Source: Candidula unifasciata
Lineage: Eukaryota > Mollusca > Gastropoda > Stylommatophora > Geomitridae
Length of the DNA: 64,000 nucleotides
Assembly: GCA_905116865.2 (NCBI GenBank)
Contig: CAJHNH020001580.1
Coordinates: 673,949 to 737,948 of the forward strand
Reading direction: 5' to 3'
The translations under genes and the position numbers were made by a program. A model generated the notes under the pieces. That model saw nothing but the letters and a program-made list of their open reading frames with translations. It was not told the origin of the DNA and made no database searches. Numbering within the stretch: position 1 is the first letter of the stretch; each line of letters starts with the position of its first letter. This document shows, one piece after another, positions 51,207 through 62,875 of the stretch.

Positions 51207-51840
51207 GTTAGTTAGTTAGTTGGGTTATCCTCATTGCACTCCGGACATGTCCATAGGTGCTCAGATCCTCCCCTCAGTATGAACCCCAACGTCCGATGGC
51301 TAATAGTACCAGTTCTATGTTGATTAACAAGTCTTCTGGCGTAGCTGGTGTGCGTCTCGTTTTTTGCTGTGCCGATCTTAATTCCCAAGTCTGCCATTCT
51401 GGCGAGTGATGTGGATTCACTGCCACCAAAGTCCTCTATCCTTCCCATTTCTCTGAGGGCATTGATAATATCAACATGATCCATAGGCTGACCGTCGGTT
51501 GTGATAGCGGATCCAGCCAACCTGTCAGCTCTTTCATTTCCATCGACGCCTGCGTGTCCCGGAACAAAAATAAAGGTGACTCCACGGACAGTGGACTTCT
51601 GTAATGATTCAAGCCATTGTCTTCGCACTGAACCTGCCTGAACCCTCCGGATCATACTCATTGAATCACTGAGTATACACACGCGGGTGTATTTTTGTGT
51701 TTCAAGCCAGGCAAGCGCTTGTGTCACTGCCATCACCTCCATCGTCATGCTGCTGGTTGTCATGGAGAAGGCGCCGTTGGCTTCTTTGACTGTTCTGCCC
51801 GCTGAGCGTGCTGTAAATGCCCATGCGCTTCTTCTTTGGC
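51207..51840 (-). mobile_element. Young 5'-truncated copy of the 20780 LINE
   Basis: Covers the RNase H end, from a point matching about 23898 of the full copy to the (TAAC)n tail, in reverse orientation. Over 183 comparable residues I count five differences from the full copy. GTACTACACGGTCA flanks it at 51193-51206 and 51841-51854. The TDGS motif is cut off, whereas SDS and [13 protein letters not shown] remain. Confidence 0.93.
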
Positions 51841-51949
51841 GTACTACACGGTCAACGCTGGGTTAAATGGGCGCAAAAAACAATATAGGTAAAGTAATGG
51901 CGGTCATCTGATGTTGGCTACATCATCTGCTCTCTGGTTTCTAAAATAT

Positions 51950-52312
51950 ATGACCTTCATTTTTGTCCTAGGGTCATGCTGATGTGAAAGACAATGAGAG
52001 AGCAGACGCTCTGGCTGGCAGTTCGACTATCAGTAATGGGCCATCGATCAATGCTATACTAGAGACTAAACGTCGTGATGCTTTTCATGTCGTGGAAAAT
52101 GATTTTTTAGTGAATAGACTGCATACCCCCGGGTGTAGCAATAGCCGCGAGACGGGAAAACAGGCGAGAGCCACCCGTCGTTACATCAAGCGGAACAGAA
52201 TGGGAGTTGTTAGCCTTTACACAAATCTAAGACATGCTCAGGAGGAGATCGGAGCACTTATGGTCATGACCAAAGTGTGTGATGATGATGATGATCTCTA
52301 TAATGAACAATT
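51950..52312 (+). mobile_element. LINE RNase H C-terminal remnant, separate family
   Basis: GHADVKDNERADALAGSSTI, PSINAILETKRRDAF, TGKQARATRRYIKRNRMGVV, ending in a GATGATGATGATGATC tail. Open for 110 codons but lacking the N-terminal part. Confidence 0.72.
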
Positions 52313-52375
52313 ATAAAATATACGGGCCTGGCCCGATATACCCATTACTTCCGTAGCAATCCGTTTACTATTTTT
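52312..52375 (+). repeat. SINE family A 3' end fragment
   Basis: TATAAAATATACGGGCCTGG and CCCGATATACCCATTAC resemble the end of the 3203-3425 copy. Confidence 0.45.
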
Positions 52376-52519
52376 CCCCTGATCTAGATAGAAGATAGTT
52401 ATCCAAAACAGAAAACAAAAACTAATATCAAGACATCTAAGCATAACTATGAGTGCAAAGAGACAGATTATTATTAGCATATTCATTCCAACATTAAGAT
52501 ACCAGTGCCCATATACGCA

Positions 52520-52855
52520 AAATCACCACCTGCGAGATGAGGTGCCTGAGAAAAGCAGCCAACCTAACCATCCCAGATCGAGTGAATAATGAAACTATCA
52601 GGCACATTGTGGGAACGACAAATTGTACTAGATTCATCGAGAAACAGCAGATTAAGTGGTTTGGCCATCTCGTTAGAATGCAGCAAGATCAAATACCATC
52701 ACAAGCACTACATCTCAGAAGATCAGCTACAAGAGCAAGAGGACGGCCGCGGAAAATGGATCGACAACATTAAAGACACTTTACGCCTTATTATTCCTCC
52801 CCACGGCGCTTAACGGTAGAAGTGGTTTATGATGATGATGACGATAAAACACTAA
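52520..52855 (+). mobile_element. LINE 3'-end remnant
   Basis: Reads MRCLRKAANLTIPDRVNNET, FIEKQQIKWFGHLVRMQQDQ, SATRARGRPRKMDRQ, with WIDNIKDTL in the next frame. The IKWFGHLVRM and RGRPR motifs are hallmarks of LINE polyprotein ends. It terminates in GATGATGATGACGAT. Confidence 0.8.
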
Positions 52856-53032
52856 AGAAGTACAATTTTCACCCACTCACCGGCTGCGTTTTCATGAAAC
52901 GAAACAAATCAGACTTTTCTGTGAATCCTTGTCCCACAAGCATCAAAATAATGAACCCACGCACGGAGCTCAAGCTTTTTATGTCAGGCGTTTGGTTTCC
53001 TTCAAAGAGGAGCCAGAGCACATGTGCGTACA

Positions 53033-53108
53033 CACTCACGTACACACTCACGTACACACTCACGTACACACTCACGTACACACTCACGTACACACTCACG
53101 TACACACA
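53033..53108. repeat. 10-bp tandem repeat (7 units)
   Basis: ACACTCACGT repeated without change. Confidence 0.95.
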
Positions 53109-53309
53109 CAGACATGGCGCAGTAGCACTTGATTAATGAGGGTCACAGTGGCTATTGTGGGAAAGTGTGGTACAATTGGGGGTTGTGACAGCGTGTGTAC
53201 AGGGGCTTTTAAATGTCGCAGGCGCGCCGGAACAAGGGAACGTACATAACCTGCGCCCCCTCACCCCCCCTCCCCCAATATCGTTTTTAATAGGGGAGGG
53301 TGGGAAGGG

Positions 53310-54085
53310 GGGAGTTAGTAACGTCCGCTTAGACAATGTGTATGGGTTTTAAGCGGTCCTCTATGTAAAAAGGGGGAAGGGAGTAACGTCCGCTTAGACA
53401 ATGTGTATGGGTTTTAAGCGGTCCTCTATGTAAAAAGGGGGAAGGGAGTAACGCCCGCTAAGACAATGTGTATGGGTTTTAAGCGGTCCTCTGTGTAAAA
53501 AGGGGGAAGGGAGTAACGCCCGCTAAGACAATGTGTATGGGTTTTGAGCGGTCCTCTATGTAAAAAGGGGGAAGGGAGTAACGTTCGCTTAGACAATGTG
53601 TATGGGTTTTAAGCGGTCCTCTATGTAAAAAAGGGGAAGGGAGTAACGTCCGCTTAGACAATGTGTATGGGTTTTAAGCGGTCCTCTATGTAAAAAGGGG
53701 GAAGGGAGTAACGTCCGCTTAGACAATGTGTATGGGTTTTGAGCGGTCCTCTGTGTAAAAAGGGGGAAGGGAGTAACGTCCGCTTAGACAATGTGTATGG
53801 GTTTTAAGCGGTCCTCTATGTAAAAAGGGGGAAGGGAGTAACGTCCGCTTAGACAATGTGTATGGGTTTTGAGCGGTCCTCTGTGTAAAAAGGGGAAAGG
53901 GAGTAACTTCCGCTTAGACAATGTGTATGGGTTTTAAGCGGTCCTCTGTGTAAAAAGGGGGGAGGTAGTAACGTCCGCTTAGACAATGTGTGTGGGTTTT
54001 AAGCGGTCCTCTATGTAAAAAGGGGGAAGGGAGTAACGTCCGATTAGACAATGTGTATGGGTTTATAGCGGTCCTCAACTATGTA
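53310..54085. repeat. 65-bp minisatellite array (~12 units)
   Basis: The unit is AGTAACGTCCGCTTAGACAA, TGTGTATGGGTTTTAAGCGG, TCCTCTATGTAAAAAGGGGG, AAGGG. Variants include CTATG/CTGTG and TTAAGC/TTGAGC. Confidence 0.97.
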
Positions 54086-54214
54086 AAGAGGTTCTCTGTT
54101 TAAGAACGCGGTAATACATTGTAATCTATTTCAGAAATATTAGCGCATTATTATTTTTATTTTGCAGTTCAGCACGTTGTTTGAATCATTATTATTTTGA
54201 TTATTATTACTCAG

Positions 54215-54465
54215 CGTATGGGTTTTAGGGCTACAGTTGAGAGAGTAAAGAATAGACCTTCTGCCCTCACAACAAACATGTCCTAGGAGGCGACTAATTA
54301 GCTGTGTCCGAGACCAGTAATTGGCATACAAATAAATCTGATATGTAAAACGTATGTGCACCCGAAACTCAAGGTCCGTATCAAGACCAAAGTCCAGGAG
54401 TGGACGAACCACCATAACTTTTCGATAGAGCAATCAGCCGGTGAACGCTAAGAAGATTATTATTA
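54215..54465 (+). repeat. SINE-like family B copy
   Basis: GAGGCGACTAATTAGCTGTG, GTCCAGGAGTGGACGAACCA, GCCGGTGAACGCTAAGAAGA, with the GAA-type tail reduced to GAAGATTATTATT. Confidence 0.7.
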
Positions 54466-54480
54466 CTGCTGGCGTCACTG

Positions 54481-54720
54481 TTATGGGGAGCCGTCCTGGT
54501 GTAGCGGTTAGACGCTCGCCTGTGGATTCGAAAGTCGTGGGTTTTCAGATCCTGACGACCCAGGTCGACCCAGCCTTTAAAACTGATACCACGTAAAGTC
54601 CTGGGAAGTAAAGGCGGCTAGCCTGATGTTAACCATATCACCCACCGAGTGCCGATTGGTTTATAAAATACAGATCTGGCGTGAAAGCATAGAAACAGTT
54701 CCTTTTCTTTTACGTTATTA
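54481..54720 (+). repeat. SINE family A, full-length tRNA-derived copy
   Basis: GTCCTGGTGTAGCGGTTAGA (A box), GTGGGTTTTCAGATCC (B-box region), CGACCCAGCCTTTAAAACTG, CTGGGAAGTAAAGGCGGC and GCCGATTGGTTTATAAAATA occur in order. This copy shows the head and body joined. Confidence 0.8.
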
Positions 54721-55390
54721 TTATTACACATTAAAATAAGGCTTAAACCTATTGTGGCCTAATTTCACGTTATAAAATGTATAAGTTGGCTGAGAACAAT
54801 CAACGTTCCCCCCTCCCCCCTCATGTTTTCTTTGAATCGGTGCCACTGAAATGTCAGAAATCAGGAATCGTAGGGGAAATAAATAGGGACGGGAGAGGAA
54901 ATCCCAGGCAAGAGGAATGATCAGAGATTGTGAGACTGTTGAAGTGTTGCAGAGATTTACCTAACCGCTCACAAGTTAAGTATAACTTGATTGACCAGAC
55001 TAATTAGGAAACTTGACTCCAGAGTATGGGTTGCCTCAGGTTTCAAGTGGCACAGCGGCGGTTCAGGCGCGGTCACCCACGTTAGGGGGGATGTTGGTGG
55101 TTAGATATTTCTTTATACCGAGTGCCAAGTTCAGCATTATATGCCCCATGTACAAAAACCAGAGCATTTGTTGTTATTGTTGTTGCTGTTTGTCATTTAA
55201 CTAGGTTCATTGAGCAGTAATGTAGAGAAAGATGAAGGAACTGATAGAGACATAAAAATATAAAAATACACTAGGAAACTTGAGGAGGTCAAAATAAAAT
55301 AAAACTATTGTTAAACTTAAAAACTGTTAATTCTAATGTCAAATCAGTAGTGTTATAAAGAGCGGAAACATAGAAGATGGCTCTCCTCCA
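54721..55390. other. Intergenic stretch without recognised feature
   Basis: Nothing recognised apart from short low-complexity runs. Confidence 0.5.
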
Positions 55391-56107
55391 AACTTCTACA
55401 TGATATTATGGCGGCCAAGCAAATAGCCTAGCTGGGCGTCAGTCGTGTGTAAAATGCGGACTTTCTGCCAAGGAACAAAGTGCGGCAAAACTAGGATCGG
55501 CTCCGAATAACGAAACAAATCCTCTAACAGTGTCTCAGCGATATGTTAATTGTGGACCTATTTCTGCTACTATGCCGCACCGCCAACAGTACCCCCCGCT
55601 GATGGGGGGCTAAACTAGATGGCTGGGACTCACGAGCAGCAGCTACCGCATCTCCTGCAACTTCCTCTAATTTATGTGCTCGTGAGTCCCAGGCATCTAG
55701 TTTAGATCCCCATACGCGCCGCGCGTAGCGGCGCGGGCGATACCCGTCGGCGGTGAGTTTAACCTTGTTTTGCGCGTGCCGAAAAGTGTGAGGACAACAA
55801 CGACACTAATCTGCGTCGGAGCGCGGGGTCTCCCCGCCATGTGGCTATTATCGTCTGTAATGTTGCGTGTCTCGAAATTGTCAATGGTCGCTATTATCGT
55901 CTGCTAGTATCGTCTGCAGAAACGCTCGAAATTGACAACGGTCGCTTTTATCGTCTGCTATTATCGTCTGCAATGTTCCGTCTCTTGAAATTGTCAAGTA
56001 ATCCTAGTTTTGCAGCGATTTGTTCCTTAGCAGAAAGTCCACATTTTTCACACGACTGAGGCCCTGTTAGGCTATTTGCTTGGCCGCCATAATATCGGGT
56101 AGAAGTT
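55391..56107. mobile_element. Foldback-type element with 107-bp inverted arms and inner hairpin
   Basis: The arms at 55391-55497 and 56001-56107 are inverted copies of equal length, sharing GGCGGCCAAGCAAATAGCCT, CAGTCGTGTG, GGACTTTCTGC and AAAACTAGGAT with scattered mismatches. A second inverted pair, 55610-55638 and 55677-55705, matches at 28 of 29 positions. Between the inner hairpin and the right arm, GCTATTATCGTCTGC-type units repeat three to four times (55843-55997), as in foldback elements. No coding frame was recognised. Confidence 0.82.
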
Positions 56108-56159
56108 CTGAGTAGAGCCTAGAAGACAACTGAGGGTTATATACAGTCGTTCCCATGTG

Positions 56160-56370
56160 GGATGCAATTTTTCGTTATTTGAAACCTCACCCTTGGCTTT
56201 TGCTGGGAGCCCTGAATATAGCCGGGACATAAATATGGCATAATGGTTGAAAGGGGTTTCTGGGACCTTTCCGCAGGTGATCCTCATCCGTATGGTAGCA
56301 CTTTGTGTTGCCGGGTGTTTATCGCTCTGTGTAATGTACTGGTGGGGTAAACTTACTTACTTACAACTGA
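56160..56370 (-). repeat. SINE-like family C, copy 9
   Basis: GAAACCTCACCCTTGGCTTT, GAAAGGGGTTTCTGGGACCT, GTACTGGTGGGGTAAACTTA and an ACTTACTTAC tail. It abuts the foldback element. Confidence 0.75.
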
Positions 56371-56559
56371 GACAACTAGTAGTAAACTACAAACATTCTT
56401 AAACTGTTATTTACGCAGAATAGATTAAAAACCATTTAATTCCCTCTATTCTGCGCAGGCACCAGTTAATGAATGTCTGTCGTTTTTTAGCGATTGCCTT
56501 AGTTGTTCTCCATGTTTCCGCCCCATACAAAAATACTGATTTGACATTAGAATTATGAA

Positions 56560-57735
56560 TTTTAAGTTTTGTATTTCTTTTCACCTCTAAAAATTCCCTA
56601 GTGCTATGAAAACTCTTCTTGCCTTTTGTATTTTTATTGTAAAATCTATATAAGTTCCCCCATCTTTATTTACATTACTGCCCAAATTGGTGAGCGACTC
56701 CATGTCTTGGAGTGGGGTGCCATTTAGAAAAACCACATTACCATTTGCCTGATTTATTCTCATTATGTTTGCCTTTCCCCTATAGATTTTCAGACCTAGC
56801 TGCTGTGATCTCGCATCAAGTATTTTTAATTTATCTTGCATCTGATTCCATGAATGGGGCACAAGAGAAATAGCATCAGCGAAGTCCAGATCATCAAGCT
56901 GTTTTGTAGGTGTCCACTGAATTCCATTCTTGGTGTTAGCAGTTACTGTTTTCATAGTCCAGTCTATAGCAGTAAAAATAAGAGAGGCGACAAAAGACAT
57001 CCCTGTCGCACATCCGTTTTCATTTCAAAGGTATCTGTTAGCTGTCCCTCATGAAGAACTCGACATTTCATGTCTTTATATGTTGCCTTTACTAAGTTAA
57101 TAATTTTCTGTTGATTCTATAGTGTCCCAATCAATGCTGTCAAATGCTTTTTCATAGTTTGTAATCCATTGTAAAGTGGTGAGTTCAGTTCAATGCTTTG
57201 CTCTGTTATAATACTTAATGTGGCTATCTGGTCAGTACAGGATCTGTTTGACCGAAAACCTGCCTGTTCATCTCTTAGCTTTTTGTCAATAGCATCTTTT
57301 AATCTTTCCAAAATAATTCTACCTAATATTTTTTCCAGGAACTGACAGCAGCATCATTCCTCTATAGTTTTCCCACTCCTGTAGATCACCTTTTTGGAGC
57401 AGTTTCACAAGATATACTTCTCTCCAGTCTGCTGGTATTTCTTCGGTCTCCGAGACTTTACTGAATAATCTATGTAGCAATTCTGTTGATGTGTTTATGT
57501 TGGTCCTGATGGCTTCTGCTGGGATACCATCTAAGCCTGTTGCCTTTCCTTCCTTGAGAAGATTGATAGCTTTTTTGATTTCCCCTTTAGATGGTGTCTC
57601 AAAGGCTGGATATCTGGAGGAACCTCGGGTCTGTTTAGAAGTATTTCAAAATTTTCACCTGTCCATTTAATCTTTAGTGTTAGTAAGTACCTTTCCTTGA
57701 CTATATAACTAGAAAGTCCTTTCACTGGAAGCCAT
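56560..57735 (-). mobile_element. RTE-type LINE reverse transcriptase remnant
   Basis: Minus-strand order: EIKKAINLLKEGKATGLDGI, VYLVKLLQKGDLQEWENYRG, ILERLKDAIDKKLRDEQAGF, RSNRSCTDQIATL, LDDLDFADAISLVPHSW, GLKIYRGKANIMRIN, SLTNLGSNVNKDGGT. The DLDFAD(D) and AGFR-x-RSC-TDQI motifs place it in the RTE group by recollection. The active-site FADD reads FADA, and frameshifts interrupt it. Confidence 0.82.
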
Positions 57736-57829
57736 CACCTAGTGGAATTCCTCATAAACATATGAAAAGTTCGCCCCATTCCCCCAGGACTCTCTGTTTG
57801 GGCGAGATCCTCCCAGGCTGGGTGGAAGG

Positions 57830-58620
57830 AGGCCTTACTGCTTAAGATGGCATATTTTCTTGGCAACTATCTTTTCCAACAGCTTGCTAACCTTCTTCTG
57901 CACTGTGATTACACATTACCCTGTATTATTGTGTGGTCTTTACTAGGCTTCGTCAAATTATCAGATAACTATGCAACCACTCTTAATCGATTGTCACACT
58001 TTCAAAACCGCTGTTGTAGATTCTTGACAATTCCTCTAACTCTTTATCAGACATCTGAGAAATATCTCCATAGAGGTTGTCATCTGGACCAGGTGCATTG
58101 TTTATTTGTTTTTTCTTGCTTGCCTTAACACAGCCCTGATTTCACCCAAACGTACACAATCTTTTTTCCTCCATGTCGTGGGCATTACGAATACCTCAAA
58201 CATGTGTTCTGGCAACTTGGCACCTTATTCTGTCGTTTTGGTCACCCTGCTCAAGGTAGCGAGCAAGCAGAGCCATGCCTTTTTGCATGTCAGTTCTGTG
58301 CCAAGTGAGGTCACCACTCTGGAAGTCTGGAAGGCACTTGCTTTTATATGCCCTATTCATGCTTCTATACAAGCACCAGTACAATTTTAGGGATTTGTCT
58401 TTGCACATACATCATGCACAACTCCGCCCACTTCTCATTTTTAGCAATTTTAGCCAGAGATTTGAAACAGGCAGTCTTCTCATCCATGACTTGTTTCAAC
58501 AGCTTAATGCTGGCCAGGTAGAACAGTTCTGCATTTTTTCTCATACTCCCACAGTTTGACGGTTTGCCGCTTATTTTTCCTAGCTTTCTGCACCTCGTCA
58601 TTTTACCAGAGGGGTTGTAC
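57830..58620 (-). mobile_element. Old copy of an I/Ingi-like LINE (RT N-terminal part)
   Basis: Minus-strand fragments [56 protein letters not shown] and, lower down, APGPDDNLYGDISQMSDKEL and EWLHSYL line up in order with residues about 220-400 of the 20780 LINE. Divergence is high, so it is a much older relative. Confidence 0.72.
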
Positions 58621-58997
58621 CCAGTTTGTCTTCCTAAATGTCGCTTGTATCTTTTGATAATATGTACATAAGTTGGGTATTTCTTTGACGTTATGGCAAC
58701 GGACTCATCTTAAACTATCGCTTGTTGAAGGCAAAAGGTCAAAGAAACATAAAAGCTCCTGTTTTTTATTTCATTTTTGTTTTTCATCATTACCATCCAA
58801 CTGAGCCTTATCTGTAACATAAAGTAAATCAGTGCAACACCAAAAACGTAGATAGGAGAAGTTAGAGATGCCAGACTCGACTCCATACATGATATAGATT
58901 GGATTACTCATGATAGAACGGGGTAGAGGGATCGACTGCAAGACTTATGTGACCTATAGACAGAACTACTGTACATGATCATATACACCAAAGAAGC

Positions 58998-59190
58998 TCG
59001 ATTTCTTTCAGAGTGCATCTGCCTGAGAGGCAAGGAACCAACAATCTGCATACAAATAGGTCAGATCTATCAAATGGATGTTCATGCAAAACTCACGTTC
59101 TGTATCAATGCCAAAGTCCAAGAGGGAACTAGCAACCAGAACTTTTCGCTGGCGTTTATAATCTGTGAACACTAAAAAAGAAAAAGAAGG
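58998..59190 (+). repeat. SINE-like family B copy
   Basis: GTGCATCTGCCTGAGAGGCA, CATACAAATAGGTCAGATCT, TTTATAATCTGTGAACACTA and an A/G-rich tail. Confidence 0.7.
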
Positions 59191-59349
59191 ATCCTGGCAA
59201 GAGATTCGTAAATATGAGACAGTTCAACACTTTTTTTTTTTTTTTGGTCTGCAGCACAGTTCGCAAATATATCTCCTAGTGTTACCAAACTAGTGGCGGA
59301 AGTTGCCTCTCTCATTGCTCCCCTTACCACAGAAACGAAGTAGACTCAC

Positions 59350-59525
59350 TTTTGCAAATATATACATATAAAGACTCTTACATACAAACATTTACACGCA
59401 CAAGTATAGAGAGACCCATACATACATACATACATACATTAATACACATATAGAGACCCATACATACATACATTTACACGCACACGTATAGAGAGACCCA
59501 TACATACATACATTCACACGCACGA
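59350..59525. repeat. (CATA)n-rich tandem repeats
   Basis: About three ~60-bp units of AGAGACCCATACATACATAC plus ATTTACACGCACA. Confidence 0.85.
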
Positions 59526-59729
59526 GAGACAGATTTGTTTGTCTCAAGTGCAGTAACCGGGAAGCTGGTGCCGACACGATTCCACTTATGTTAAGATCGT
59601 GTGATCTGACATGTCAGCTGCTTGCATTATTGAAATTATTTCTGTAGAAAACTCAGTAACCACACACTAACTTTGAATCCGTGGATGTTCCTTTTGGTTT
59701 AAATACAGAGAAGCAACAGTGCAGCAGTA

Positions 59730-60200
59730 AACGCAGAAGTAGCGCTACAAGAAGTAAGAGGAGAAGAATGAGTAGTAGCAGCAGTAGTAGCAGCATTAGT
59801 AGCAACAGCAGCATTATAGTAGTAGCAGTAGAATGGGTGTATCGGGAATTGACATCACTGCACTCGATGCATTCCCATACGTGCTCCGAACCCTTCCTCA
59901 GTAGCGAACGAACAGTTCCCATGTTGAAGGTGCCTGCTGCAACCTATATGAAGGTTGTTTCCCTACCCCGTCTCCCTGGGGGCAAAACATCCCCCATACT
60001 TTTTGCTCACTCCTAGCTGAACTATTCTCACCAGCCTATGTCGGTTCCGGTGCACTGTTTACTTGATCGCAGAGCCTCTACAACGTCCGCTTTATCAACA
60101 AGCATCACCGCCCAGTGCAGCGGTAGCAGCTAATCTATCAGGCAGCTCATTGTCACATACACCCGAACATTCTAGGCAAAAACGCAAGCCACTATGAGCG
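59730..60200 (-). mobile_element. LINE RNase H/C-terminal remnant
   Basis: Minus-strand pieces CSGVCDNELPDRLAATAALG, GTVRSLLRKGSEHVWECIEC, then an (AGTAGC)n-like simple tract at 59760-59830. Same domain order as 25763-26362 but more damaged. The minisatellite at 60258 begins in its upstream flank. Confidence 0.65.
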
Positions 60201-60240
60201 CGACACCTGTTTCTTTTTTCGGAAGTATTCTCTGCGAGTC

Positions 60241-61098
60241 CGCCCCCCCCCCCCCAATCCTTCCATACAATGTGAGGTGGGGAGAGAGGAACTGATCGTA
60301 ACCACCCCTCCCCCGCCCCCATCCGTCCCAAACAATGTGAGGTGGGGAGAGAGGAACTGATCGTAACCACTCATCCCCCGCCCCCATCCGTCCCAAACAA
60401 TGTGAGGTGGGGAGAGAGGAACTGATCGTGACCACTCATCCCCCGCCCCCATCCGTCCCAAACAATGTGAGGTGGGGAGAGAGGAACTGATCGTAACCAC
60501 CCCTCCCCCGCCCCCACAATGTGAGGTGGGGAGAAAGGAACTGATCATAATTACCCACCCCTGCCCCCATTCTTCCCAAACAATTTAAGGTGAGGAGAGA
60601 GGAACTGATCGTAACCACCCACCCCCTGCCCCTATTCCTCCCAAACAATGTGAGGTGAGGAGAGAGGAACTGATCGTAACCACCCACCCCCTGCCCCTAT
60701 TCCTCATAAACAATGTGAGGTGAGGAGAGAGGAACTGATCGTAACCACCCATCCCCTGCCCCTATTCCTCCCAAACAATGTGAGGTGAGGAGAGAGGAAC
60801 TGATCGTAACCACCCATCCCCTGCCCCCACTCCTCCCAAACAATGTGAAGTGAGGAGAGAGGAACTGATCGTAACCACCCACCCTCTGCCCCTATTCCTC
60901 ATAAACAATGTGAGGTGAGGAGAGAGGAACTGATCGTAACCACCCATCCCCTGCCCCTATTCCTCCCAAACAATGTGAGGTGAGGAGAGAGGAACTGATC
61001 GTGACCACCCCTCCCCCATTCCTCCCAAACAATGTGAGGTGGGGAGAGAGGAACTGATCTTAACCACCTCCTTGCCCTCCTCGCCCCCCCCCCCCCCA
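60241..61098. repeat. 65-bp minisatellite array (~12 units)
   Basis: The unit is TCCCAAACAATGTGAGGTGG, GGAGAGAGGAACTGATCGTA, ACCACCCATCCCCTGCCCCC, ATTCC. It is strongly strand-asymmetric, C-rich and G/A-rich in alternate halves, and flanked by C runs. Confidence 0.96.
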
Positions 61099-62750
61099 CC
61101 CAGCTTTCCTTGAAATATGTAAAGTTATCTTTTAAAGTGTATATGTTTACAAATTAAATATTATTTTAAATATAGTTTTTATTTCCTTCAAATTAAGCAT
61201 ATTAATATTATTATCGTATTATTACACATTTAAACAAGGCCAGCCCCTTGAAAAGCCACCCACCCCATGTTATTTGTATGTGCATGTGTGTGTGTGTGCG
61301 GGTGTGTATGTGCGCGTGTGTGGTGTGTACCGGCGCCGTTAATGCATCAATGACTTCTGTTACTTCATCTATTACTTAGCGACAACCATCTACACTTGAG
61401 TATTCAACGTAATGTTTGCCCAGCAAGCACTTCCAAAACGGCGCCTTGCATCTGCCGTCCCTCCTACTGGCTTTTGCATTTAATCTACAATTGTAATCAG
61501 AAAAGAAATGCATACACTCGTCTATTGTATTCCAATCGTGTCATCTCCGACGGATCCACATTCAGCTGGTTTCAATACTGTACGTATCAAGATTGACTAG
61601 TCAGCTGAATGTTTTAAGTTGCATCCCAATGCCAAATAATCGTTCATCATCATCATCCTCATCCTGTCGTGATGTTATACATCAAGTGTGACTCGCCGTC
61701 TAGTCTTTCGCCCCCTTCTATCCGGTGCAAACATGGATGCAATCTACCGCGGACCCACAAAATATCAGACCTGCACCCAAAAAAAAGCCCAAGCTCGATT
61801 TTTCTGGAATTGTTTTAATACAAGCCTTACTCCCAAAAGATCCCTAGTAAAGGCCGTCAGCTATAATGAGAGACCGAAGCCAGTGGTGCGACAGGAAAGG
61901 GAGGGGGAGGAAATTCAAGCCGGAATTTGATATTTGGAGAGTTATGACGATGTGCCGGAAGAAGATGTCATGACTATATATGGAAAAATATAGAACTGTG
62001 TACGTGAATAGATGTGGATTTGGTGTCTAAAAAATACACACACATAAATACAAAATGGTTTTTAAAAAAAGCGATAGTGCAGTTTCTGAAGTAAAATTTA
62101 ATATAAGACCTTTCCGGGAAACACGGTAGCCCAGCACCTTTGGCCTTTCTCATCGGCATTCATCTGAGTTTCTCCTAAGCGTCTTCGTTTCCTTCAGCCC
62201 ACCTGTTTACTATTTCAGTGCCTTTTTAGCGATTCTATTCCTTTTCTTTTCACGAAAAACGCAAGATATGACCATGTTCTTTGTCACATAACTGATAATA
62301 CAAGTGTTTGTTCAGTAATGTTTTTTTAAATAATTATTTTACTTCTCTTGAATCCATCCAAACACATGAGCACACACACACTGCAGGCATGTCCGGTATA
62401 CTTACAAGTGCAAAGAGAAACCTGGCCCCAAGAGCAAAGTTTGCCGGGCAAGCTATGGGACACAGTCCAACTGACGATTTGACCTGAGTATACGAAACCA
62501 AACGCAAAAAGGAAAAATCGATCTCAATTATTATTATTATTATTTTTATTATTATTATTATTATTATTATTCACCTAGATTTAACACCTATCCCATTTAC
62601 CTCTATATGAGTCATTGCATTATATGCAGTGACCCCTCAATGATCCCTAAACCCCTTTATATAAGTCATAGCCGCATATGCTTTGATCCCTTAATGACCC
62701 TAAAAGCCCTCGGATCCTCTGCTCCGCCTGCCGCACCACTCACATATAGC
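61099..62750. other. Intergenic stretch without recognised gene
   Basis: AT-rich, with a (GT)n tract near 61278-61325, a CATCATCATC tract at 61650 and an (ATT)n tract at 62529-62570. A short frame at 61688-61930 has no recognisable motif. Confidence 0.5.
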
Positions 62751-62751
62751 C

Positions 62752-62875
62752 ACAACTCCCTTGCTACTGGTACCATCAGAACTGGAACTCTTTGCTGGCT
62801 GCTGAAGATGAGGATGAAGCGCTTATGACAATGTCGCAAGAGCTGTGGTGTCGTTTCTCAACTCAGCATCAACAA
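62752..62875 (+). mobile_element. LINE C-terminal end remnant
   Basis: ATGTIRTGTLCWLLKMRMKR followed by an out-of-frame counterpart of the WECTEC ending, then a CAACAACAACA tail. Matches the end of 25763-26362. Confidence 0.6.

Noticed and set aside
61688..61930. 80-codon frame as a small gene
   Set aside because: Unremarkable composition, no recognisable motif and no supporting signal.
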